8,491 bases of DNA from contig JAJTFU010000070.1 of NCBI GenBank assembly GCA_021299075.1, forward strand, positions 1-8,491, given 5' to 3'. Under the pieces are notes generated by a model that saw nothing but the letters and a program-made list of their open reading frames with translations, did no database searches and had not been told where the DNA came from. Source of the stretch: Novosphingobium sp. GTDB taxonomy: Bacteria > Pseudomonadota > Alphaproteobacteria > Sphingomonadales > Sphingomonadaceae. The translations under genes were made by a program, and so were the position numbers. Below, piece by piece: positions 1 through 5,151 of the stretch; within the stretch, counting starts at the first letter, position 1, and every line of letters starts with the position of its first letter.

Positions 1-20
1 GCAGCCGACCCAGCGCCAAT

Positions 21-67
21 CGGAGACACGGGATCGGTTGCTGTCCGCTTCAACTCTCTCCGATCCC
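21..67. repeat. Overlapping inverted repeats at the pilZ 3' end
   Basis: Two perfect inverted repeats share this stretch. GGGATCGG (30-37) pairs with CCGATCCC (60-67) across a 22-base loop, and CGGAGA (21-26) pairs with TCTCCG (57-62). The right arms overlap, so the two hairpins exclude each other. They straddle the pilZ stop codon at 50-52. On the minus strand they could slow or end transcription, but no T-run follows, so this is not called an intrinsic terminator. Positions 1-49 hold no gene that I can support. Confidence 0.3.
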
Positions 68-430
68 CTCAGCCCAGTCCATTGCCGGGCCAGCGTTGCA
101 AATCCGATCGTAGAGCGCGCGGTTTTCCTTGATCCACAGCATGCCCTGCATGTCTTCCAACTCAAGCGGTTGGTCGAAGCGGAGCCCGCATTCGCCCCCG
201 CGCACCCACATCACAGTGCTGAACAGCGCGAGTTCATGGAAACTCAGAACCAGCGACTGGCCTTTGGCTAGCGGGCGATCAATTCTGAGACGTGCCCCGG
301 TCAAGGAGATATCGTCGATCAGGCACGCGCGCTTCTCGTGGGTCAGTATCAATGCCGCCGAAACGCCCAGGCGCAGGCGGTTGAAGCTGCGGTGACCCAT
401 CACGGGGCGGTTTGGCGGTTGAAAGCCCAT
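50..430 (-). CDS. Single-domain PilZ protein (probable c-di-GMP receptor)
   Basis: This 126-residue protein consists of one PilZ domain and nothing else. The two c-di-GMP contact motifs are visible: RxxxR at residues 14-18 (R-S-F-N-R) and D/NxSxxG at 40-45 (D-I-S-L-T-G), at the usual distance from each other. A later CGLRF segment (81-85) fits the end of the PilZ beta-barrel. There is no signal peptide or membrane segment, so it is cytoplasmic. Such proteins change the behaviour of a partner (motility, polysaccharide or pilus machinery) when c-di-GMP binds; the partner cannot be named from sequence. The start at 430 is the longest ATG; a second ATG at 400 (residue 11) would also keep both motifs, and neither has a clear Shine-Dalgarno. 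It is divergent from the Flp pilin gene, which hints at a surface attachment role. Family call is firm, biological role is inference. Confidence 0.88.
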   Translation of the reverse strand: MGFQPPNRPVMGHRSFNRLRLGVSAALILTHEKRACLIDDISLTGARLRIDRPLAKGQSLVLSFHELALFSTVMWVRGGECGLRFDQPLELEDMQGMLWIKENRALYDRICNAGPAMDWAEGIGES

Positions 431-434
431 GCCG

Positions 435-446
435 CCGCTATAGCGG
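435..446. repeat. 12-base perfect palindrome upstream of pilZ
   Basis: CCGCTATAGCGG is a perfect palindrome ending five bases before the pilZ ATG on the minus strand. It occupies the place where a ribosome binding site would lie. It could be a protein-binding site or a small hairpin in the mRNA leader, but a 12-base palindrome can also arise by chance. Confidence 0.3.
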
Positions 447-515
447 TCAGGGGTTAAGCAAGCCCTATTGGTGCGGCCGGTTGTCCGCGCAGCTGGGTAA
501 AAATACCTAGCATGG

Positions 516-530
516 CTAACTTCTCCTTAA
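516..530 (+). promoter_or_regulatory. Candidate CtrA box upstream of the flp pilin
   Basis: The sequence CTAA-N7-TTAA (516-519 and 527-530) matches the alphaproteobacterial CtrA recognition pattern TTAA-N7-TTAA with a single mismatch, and the exact 7-base spacing is kept. It lies 60 bases before the pilin start codon, a plausible place for activator control. CtrA is known to control pilin and flagellar genes in several alphaproteobacteria, so the context fits. It sits in a locally AT-richer patch (about 497-540). No convincing -35/-10 pair could be fixed here; TTGTCC at 481-486 is followed only by poor -10 matches. Confidence 0.4.
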
Positions 531-590
531 CGCGAAAAGCGTAATCCTGCCCGTCACTTGCTGGCCTTGGCCACTGCAAAGGGGTTGCAT

Positions 591-764
591 ATGTCGCTTT
601 TCAAGAAACTGCTGCGCAATTCGCGCGGGACTGCTGCGGTCGAACTGGGGCTGGTCCTCTGCCTGATCGTGATCGGAATTTTCGGGGCCCTCAATGGCCT
701 GGGGAACGAGGCTACCAACTCGTTCAATTCCACGGCCCAGAAGGTTCAGCAGGCCACGAGCTAA
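591..764 (+). CDS. Flp-type pilin (type IVb), small prepilin
   Basis: This 57-residue protein has the layout of a Flp/Fap prepilin: a short basic leader (residues 1-13, with K5, K6, R9 and R13 region), the cleavage-type sequence R-G-T-A-A-V-E with G13 as the likely processing point, then one hydrophobic helix (about 19-38) and a short polar tail. Cleavage by a TadV-type prepilin peptidase would give a mature pilin of about 44 residues with Glu at position +5 (E18). Most Flp pilins have an aromatic residue after this Glu; here it is Leu (L19). ATG 591 is chosen because AAAGGGG at 578-584 gives a ribosome binding site six bases upstream and the leader length then fits the family. No tad/cpa assembly genes are in the window, so the pilin is either an orphan copy or served by a distant cluster. 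It ends 15 bases before the convergent EamA gene, with no terminator seen between. Confidence 0.82.
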   Translation: MSLFKKLLRNSRGTAAVELGLVLCLIVIGIFGALNGLGNEATNSFNSTAQKVQQATS

Positions 765-779
765 GCCTTCCCGCGACGA

Positions 780-1661
780 TCAGGAGTGTTCCTGCGCTTC
801 CGCAATCGGGGCGCGGGTCCGCCTGAGCGCGACGATCAACACGCCGGTCAGCGCTATCGCTGATCCGACGATCATCTGCGTGTCCAGCTGGTCGTTGGTG
901 ATCACCACGCCCATGGCAATGGTCGCCAGCGGGGTGATCAGGGTCAGCGGCGCGATCAGGTTGGCTTCGTACCGGGCGATCAGCACATAGAATAGCGTGT
1001 GGGCGCCGACCGAGACGACCAGCGCCGAAAACACCAGCGCCGCCACGAACGGCCAGCCGACCGAAGCGATCTGGCCCCAGTCCGGCGTTTCGAGCAGCAG
1101 GCTGAGCGGAACCAGCAAAAGTGTGCTGGTCATCCCGACCCAGGCCTGTAGCCGCAGCGGCGCAATTTCACCCATTTGCTTCATCAGCACCGCACCGAGC
1201 GAGCCGCTGGCCGCCCCGGCCAGGACCAGCAGCAGGCCAGCCGAGATCGCGAAGCCCGGCTCCCACACCACCACCAGCACGCCGATCAGCGTCAGGGTGA
1301 TCCCGAGCGCGCGGCGCCAGTGGATCCGCTCGCCCAGGATCAGGATCGAGAGCAGCGTGGTGATCGGCACCCCGGCCTGGCTGACGACTGCCGCAGCTGA
1401 GGGCGAGACGGTCTGGAGCGCCATGAACAGCAGTGCAAAGCTGCCCCCGCCCATCAGTAGCCCGACCGCGATTATCCGCCAGCCCGGCCGCGGCATCGGG
1501 CGCAGCCAGGGCAGGGTGATCGCGGCGACAATCGCAAAGCGGATGGCGGCATAGAGCAGCGGCGGCACTTGCCAATCGCTGACCACGATCTTGCTGACCA
1601 CGTTGTTGGTCGCCCAGATCAGGCAGATGCCGACCAGTATCAGGAAATCGCGCAGGCTCAC
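780..1661 (-). CDS. EamA/DMT-superfamily transporter
   Basis: This is a 293-residue integral inner-membrane protein with about ten hydrophobic segments arranged as two EamA repeats of five, the standard design of drug/metabolite transporters. Recognisable family features include the early I-W-A-T-N-N-V-V-S-K stretch in the first helix and the V-P-I-T-T-L-L-S-I-L-I-L-G-E-R segment that closes the first repeat. The substrate cannot be predicted; relatives export amino acids, metabolites or drugs. The start is GTG at 1661, seven bases after the prmA stop, and it places the first membrane helix directly at the N terminus; an upstream in-frame reading overlaps prmA and adds a Pro/Gly-rich stretch unlike the family. 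It is the last gene of the SDR-MBL-prmA-EamA operon and is convergent with the pilin gene. Confidence 0.9.
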   Translation of the reverse strand: MSLRDFLILVGICLIWATNNVVSKIVVSDWQVPPLLYAAIRFAIVAAITLPWLRPMPRPGWRIIAVGLLMGGGSFALLFMALQTVSPSAAAVVSQAGVPITTLLSILILGERIHWRRALGITLTLIGVLVVVWEPGFAISAGLLLVLAGAASGSLGAVLMKQMGEIAPLRLQAWVGMTSTLLLVPLSLLLETPDWGQIASVGWPFVAALVFSALVVSVGAHTLFYVLIARYEANLIAPLTLITPLATIAMGVVITNDQLDTQMIVGSAIALTGVLIVALRRTRAPIAEAQEHS

Positions 1662-1668
1662 CGGCGGA

Positions 1669-2625
1669 TCAGTGCCTGGCCCAGTCGGGCAGCTGCCCGA
1701 GGCGGGCGGCGCGTGACGTGGCCCCGCTCCGCTTGCGCAGCCACAGGATCGACCAGTCGCCATTGACCAGCCCCGCGGCCAGCCGCAGGCCGGCCTTGCG
1801 AGCGGCGCGGCGGACCTGGGCTTCCTGTGTTTCGAGCAGGCCGGCCAGCAGCAGGTGTCCGCCTGGGACCATGTGGCGGGCGAAATCGGGGGCCAGGCCG
1901 ATCAGCGGCCCGGCCAGGATATTGGCGATGATCAGGTCATAGGGCCCGCGCGCCTCTAGCAGCGGGTGGGCCATTCCGTCTGCCACCAGCATCGTCAGCT
2001 CGCCCGGACGTGCGCCCATCGGGACCGCATTGGCGGCGGCATTATCGGCCACTACGTCGAGGCAGACCGCGTCGATGTCGCTCGCCGTCGCCAGCGCGCG
2101 CGGCCACAGATGCAGAGCGGCAAAGGCGAGGAGGCCCGTGCCCGTGCCGATATCGGCCAGGTTGCGCACCACCACGCCCTGGCGCTTCATGTAGGTCAGC
2201 ATCGTCAGGCAGCCGGCGGTGGTGGCGTGCTGGCCGGTGCCGAAGGCCTGGCTGGCGGGAATGCAGAAATCGCGCAGGCCGGCCTGGTTCAGCGGCGGAT
2301 GCTCCGGCGTATGGACATGGAACAGGCCGGCATCAATCGGCTCCAGCCCGGTCTGGCTGGCGGTCAGCCAATCGACCTCGGGCAATTGCTCGATCGCGAG
2401 GCTGGGCGGGCTGTCACCGAACAGCGCGAGCACTGCGGCCTTGTCGGCCTTGCCCGGTTTGCGCGGCAGCCAGGCTTCCAGCTGCCAGTCATCGGGCCGG
2501 TCTTCGGCAATCTCGCTGCCGGAAATGACGATATCCGGATCCCAGTCCCAGGCGTCCTCATGCGCCAGCAGCGCGGCCTCGATCACCGGACGCGGGGCGA
2601 GGGCGGTCAGCTTCCAGCTGGTCAT
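1669..2625 (-). CDS. prmA: Ribosomal protein L11 methyltransferase
   Basis: PrmA uses S-adenosylmethionine to methylate ribosomal protein L11 at several amino groups in the cytoplasm. The 318-residue product has a divergent N-terminal substrate-recognition part (about 1-110) and a Rossmann methyltransferase domain. Diagnostic motifs are F-G-T-G-Q-H-A-T-T at 128-136, SAM motif I D-I-G-T-G-T-G-L-L-A at 158-167, the acidic S-D-I-D at 182-185, and A-N-I-L-A at 234-238. The protein ends with a basic tail of roughly 20 residues after the W-S-I-L-W-L strand (291-296), longer than the short E. coli form. The ATG overlaps the stop of the upstream metallo-beta-lactamase gene as ATGA (2622-2625), so translation is likely coupled. 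It is followed by the EamA gene after seven bases. Loss of prmA is tolerated in E. coli, so its pairing with a resistance-type enzyme probably reflects operon history rather than function. Confidence 0.95.
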   Translation of the reverse strand: MTSWKLTALAPRPVIEAALLAHEDAWDWDPDIVISGSEIAEDRPDDWQLEAWLPRKPGKADKAAVLALFGDSPPSLAIEQLPEVDWLTASQTGLEPIDAGLFHVHTPEHPPLNQAGLRDFCIPASQAFGTGQHATTAGCLTMLTYMKRQGVVVRNLADIGTGTGLLAFAALHLWPRALATASDIDAVCLDVVADNAAANAVPMGARPGELTMLVADGMAHPLLEARGPYDLIIANILAGPLIGLAPDFARHMVPGGHLLLAGLLETQEAQVRRAARKAGLRLAAGLVNGDWSILWLRKRSGATSRAARLGQLPDWARH

Positions 2626-3527
2626 TTCGGCGCCACCGTCTCGCGCGCCAGCCGCTCGGCAAAGCGCTGGCCAGCAGCGGCGGCATAGAGCGCGCAGGCG
2701 TCAGGCTTGACCAGCGGCTGGCTGCCCGAGAGGCGCGGGAAGAGGTCACTGCCGGAAGGGTGCGGGGTAATGATGATCTCGCAGGGCAACGCGGCGATGA
2801 CCGCCAGGCCCTGGCGGATCGCCTTCACTCGCTCGGGATGGTCGACAAAGCGATAGCCGTCGGCCGAGATGGTCGAGGTGCTGTCGGCATAGGCAATCGT
2901 GCGGCACTGTGCGCCCTGGCACTGCTGCCAGGTCCAGCTGGTCGATCCGGGCGAATGCGCCGGGTTGGCCCAGGCGGTGAAGTGGACACCGCCCGCCACC
3001 AGCGCCGTGCCATGCGGCTGGGTCTTCGCCACCTTGACCGGCCGCATCGGTTCCTTGCGCAGCAGCGGGGCCTGCGGATCGGTGGGATCGGGCTGGCCGC
3101 TTCGCAGGACCGCGGCCTGGTTCGGCCCGGCGATCACCTTGGCGCCGGTGCGGCGCTGAAGTTCGGCCACGGCCCCGGCGTGATCGAAATGCTCGTGGCT
3201 GACCAGGATCCAGCGGATCGCCTTCACCGGGAAGCCGAGCTTGCGGACATTCTCCAGCACCAGGTCAGCCGCCTGGGGGATGCCGCCGTCGAGCAGCACC
3301 AGGCCGCCGGGCGTCTGCACCAGTAGCGTGGTGATGCCGCAGGTGCCGACATACCAGGTGTTGCCGTAGACATGGGCGGGCGGCGCCGGATCGCCCCAGC
3401 CATCGCGCCCGGCGCAGGCCTTGGCCATGTCGCGCTCAGCCTGCGGGCGCGGGATATGCATCTGGGTCGAGGCCGGTGCCGCGAGGGTGAGGGCGGCGAG
3501 GGCGGCGAGCAGGCGCTTAGCGGACAA
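2622..3527 (-). CDS. Subclass B3 metallo-beta-lactamase
   Basis: Predicted periplasmic zinc enzyme that hydrolyses beta-lactams. With the start used here (301 residues) it has a signal peptide (positively charged start, hydrophobic L/A core, A-P-A-S-T region near 17-21). The B3 zinc-site residues are all present: H-E-H-F-D-H at 111-116 (H111, H113, D115, H116), H191 in A-H-S-P-G-S-T-S-W, and H256 in I-T-P-H-P. The W-Y-V-G-T-C-G-I-T strand near 58-66 and the C-terminal C-A-L-Y-A-A-A helix are also B3 features. C249 and C278 align with the L1-type disulfide. I chose the TTG at 3527 because GGAG (3537-3534) lies six bases before it and it overlaps the SDR end by only 11 bases; ATG starts at 3539 or 3545 would add four or six residues. 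The stop overlaps prmA's ATG. The spectrum of activity cannot be read from sequence, and some B3-like proteins are weak or have other roles. Confidence 0.92.
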   Translation of the reverse strand: MSAKRLLAALAALTLAAPASTQMHIPRPQAERDMAKACAGRDGWGDPAPPAHVYGNTWYVGTCGITTLLVQTPGGLVLLDGGIPQAADLVLENVRKLGFPVKAIRWILVSHEHFDHAGAVAELQRRTGAKVIAGPNQAAVLRSGQPDPTDPQAPLLRKEPMRPVKVAKTQPHGTALVAGGVHFTAWANPAHSPGSTSWTWQQCQGAQCRTIAYADSTSTISADGYRFVDHPERVKAIRQGLAVIAALPCEIIITPHPSGSDLFPRLSGSQPLVKPDACALYAAAAGQRFAERLARETVAPK

Positions 3528-4236
3528 AGCTGGCTCCATTGGCATCGAGCACGGCCCCGGTCATGCTTTCCGGCGCATCGAGCGCGCAGAACACGGCCAT
3601 CGTGGCGATCTCTTCCGGCGTGGCAACGCGGCCCAGCGGGATATCGGCCAGCAAGCCCGGGCCGCCCCGGCTGGCGAGGTAGTCCCCGGCCATCGCCGTA
3701 TCGGTAAAACCGGGGCAGATCGCATAGCTCATGATGCCCCTGGCCGGGTAATGGCGGGCAATGGTCTTGTGCAGGCCGATCATCCCGGCCTTGGCGGCGG
3801 CATAGTGCCAGTGATCGGGCGAATCGCCGCGATAGGCAGCGCGGCTGGCGATGTGGACGATGCGGCCCTGCCGCTCGCCATCGAGCCAGTGCCGCACGGC
3901 AAAGCGCGACAGTTCTGCCGCGGCGGTCAGGTTGATCCGCAGCGAATCTTCCCAGTTATCGAGCCATTCGATGTCTGACAGGCCCAACGGATTGGCCTGG
4001 AACAGCCCGGCATTGTTGACCAGCACGTCGATCCGGCCGTGGGCCGAGCGCGCCAGGGCTTCTTCCCAGATGCGGCTGGGGGCGGTGGGATCGGTCAGAT
4101 CCGCACCGATCGTATCGGCATCGTGGGCCTTGCTGCCGTGGCCGATAACCGCGACTCCGCGGGCGGTGAGGGCAGACTTGATCGCGGCACCGATCCCGCG
4201 CGAGGATCCGGTGACGAGTGCAGTAAGCTGGGTCAT
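3517..4236 (-). CDS. SDR family NAD(P)-dependent oxidoreductase
   Basis: This 239-residue cytoplasmic protein is a classical short-chain dehydrogenase/reductase. Visible motifs are the cofactor site T-G-S-S-R-G-I-G (9-16), N-N-A-G (74-77), and the catalytic set N102, S131, Y145 and K149 (Y-A-A-A-K), followed by C-P-G-F (174-177). The length matches the FabG-like 3-oxoacyl-reductase group, but SDR substrates cannot be assigned from this and a fabG role is not claimed. The start at 4236 puts the nucleotide-binding strand at residues 4-9, as is usual; an extension to 4380 would run into the sdhC promoter region and start codon. It is the first gene of the minus-strand operon, so its upstream gap (4237-4363) should hold the operon promoter. 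Its last 11 bases overlap the start of the metallo-beta-lactamase gene. Confidence 0.93.
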   Translation of the reverse strand: MTQLTALVTGSSRGIGAAIKSALTARGVAVIGHGSKAHDADTIGADLTDPTAPSRIWEEALARSAHGRIDVLVNNAGLFQANPLGLSDIEWLDNWEDSLRINLTAAAELSRFAVRHWLDGERQGRIVHIASRAAYRGDSPDHWHYAAAKAGMIGLHKTIARHYPARGIMSYAICPGFTDTAMAGDYLASRGGPGLLADIPLGRVATPEEIATMAVFCALDAPESMTGAVLDANGASFVR

Positions 4237-4280
4237 GCCGCCAGCTCTAGGGCTTTGGTGCAGGTGCGCCAAGCCGCCGC

Positions 4281-4336
4281 TTGCACGGCCCCGCGTTTTG
4301 ACTATGGGGATGGGCGCGAAGGTGGCACGCGTCACC
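4281..4336 (+). promoter_or_regulatory. Tentative sdh promoter region with imperfect dyad
   Basis: The 127-base gap between the divergent SDR and sdhC genes must hold both promoters. On the plus strand the best guess is TTGCAC (4281-4286) with a 16-base spacer to TATGGG (4303-4308); another -35-like TTGACT occurs at 4298-4303 without a good partner. Downstream, GGTG-N8-CACC (4321-4336) forms an imperfect dyad (12 of 16 positions symmetric) that could be an operator. All of these are weak matches judged by eye. Confidence 0.25.
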
Positions 4337-4363
4337 GCACGAGAGAGTAAGGGGAACGCTCGC

Positions 4364-4753
4364 ATGGCCGGAGCCAGCAACCGTCCGATTTCGCCGCACC
4401 TGCAGATCTGGAAGTGGGGGCCGGCGATGCTGGTCTCGATCCTCCACCGCGTTTCAGGCGATGGCCTGGCGTTGGTCGGTCTGGCCGTGCTGCTGTGGTG
4501 GCTTGGCGCGCTGGCCGGGGGCGAGGGCAGCTACCTTGAGTTCACCCGGCATATGAAGGAATGGTACGGGCAGGTCGTGCTGATCGGCCTGACCTGGGCC
4601 TTCTTCAACCACATGGCCTCGGGCCTGCGCCACTTCGTGTTGGATATCGGCGCGGGCTATGAACTGAAGAACAACGCGGTCTGGTCGATGGTGACCCCGC
4701 TGATCGCCCTGGTGCTGACCGGTGCCACCTGGGCCTACATCCTGCTGCGCTGA
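4364..4753 (+). CDS. sdhC: Succinate dehydrogenase cytochrome b556 subunit (membrane anchor)
   Basis: SdhC is one of the two inner-membrane anchors of complex II; it helps bind heme b and ubiquinone. The 129-residue product starts with the family signature R-P-I-S-P-H-L-Q-I-W (7-16), followed by S-I-L-H-R-V-S-G (25-32), where S25 and R29 correspond to the quinone-site residues S27 and R31 of E. coli SdhC. The heme segment N-H-M-A-S-G-L-R-H (82-90) carries H83, the expected axial heme ligand, and H90. Three membrane helices are evident (about 20-50, 67-93, 107-128). The ATG at 4364 is preceded by AAGGGGAA (4349-4356), a good ribosome binding site. It is the first gene of sdhCDA; sdhD starts 11 bases after its stop. 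Confidence 0.97.
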   Translation: MAGASNRPISPHLQIWKWGPAMLVSILHRVSGDGLALVGLAVLLWWLGALAGGEGSYLEFTRHMKEWYGQVVLIGLTWAFFNHMASGLRHFVLDIGAGYELKNNAVWSMVTPLIALVLTGATWAYILLR

Positions 4754-4764
4754 GGGAACGGACA

Positions 4765-5151
4765 ATGGGTAACGGAACCAACATCGGCCGCGTCCGCGGG
4801 CTTGGCTCGGCCAAGTCGGGCACGCACCACTGGATGCTCCAGCGCTTCACCGCGGTCGGCAACCTCGTCCTGGGCCTCTGGCTGCTGTTCTCGCTCGTCG
4901 GCCTGCCGGACCTCGGCTTCAAGACGGTGATGACCTGGGCGGCCCAGCCGATCAGCGCCACCGCGCTGGTGCTGTTCGTCGTCACCACCTTCTGGCACGC
5001 CCGGCTGGGGCTGCAGGTGCTGATCGAGGACTATGTTCACGAACACGCCAACAAGTTTGCCGTGATGACCCTGCTCAACCTCGCCAGCTTCGGCGGGGCG
5101 GCCTTTGGCGTCTTCGCGATTGTCCGTATCGCTCTGGGAGCTGCCGCATGA
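4765..5151 (+). CDS. sdhD: Succinate dehydrogenase hydrophobic membrane anchor
   Basis: SdhD is the second membrane anchor of complex II. The 128-residue product has three hydrophobic helices (about 29-49, 60-85, 98-125). The key segment is W-H-A-R-L-G-L-Q-V-L-I-E-D-Y (77-90): H78 is in the place of the second axial heme b ligand and D89-Y90 match the conserved Asp-Tyr pair at the ubiquinone site in E. coli SdhD. The ATG is preceded by GAGGGAA (4752-4758) with a six-base spacer, partly overlapping the sdhC stop. Its own stop overlaps the sdhA start as ATGA (5148-5151), which suggests translational coupling of the anchor and the flavoprotein. Confidence 0.96.
   Translation: MGNGTNIGRVRGLGSAKSGTHHWMLQRFTAVGNLVLGLWLLFSLVGLPDLGFKTVMTWAAQPISATALVLFVVTTFWHARLGLQVLIEDYVHEHANKFAVMTLLNLASFGGAAFGVFAIVRIALGAAA

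Noticed and set aside
481..509. TTGTCC with a 17-base spacer to TACCTA as a flp promoter
   Set aside because: The -10 candidate matches the consensus poorly; only the nearby CtrA-like box was kept.
781..794. Short hairpin CAGGA-GTGT-TCCTG at the end of the EamA gene
   Set aside because: A five-base-pair stem inside the coding region with no T-run on either strand is too weak to call a terminator.
772..838. An 11-base direct repeat CGCGACGATCA (772-782 and 828-838)
   Set aside because: Only two copies, one inside the EamA coding region, with no flanking terminal repeats or target duplications. Likely chance.
1966..2688. A 240-codon plus-strand open frame opposite prmA and the beta-lactamase end
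   Set aside because: It is antisense to prmA, crosses a gene boundary, and shows Arg/Gly/Ala-rich low-complexity composition with no family signature.
3483..3509. Tandem nine-base units (GGCGGCGAG type) in the beta-lactamase signal peptide
   Set aside because: They encode the Leu/Ala-rich core of the signal peptide, where such repeats arise readily from Ala and Leu codons. At most a spot for length variation.
3517..4380. A longer SDR reading starting at 4380
   Set aside because: It would overlap the sdhC start and promoter and add 48 residues before the nucleotide-binding strand, unlike classical SDRs. The ATG at 4236 fits the family.
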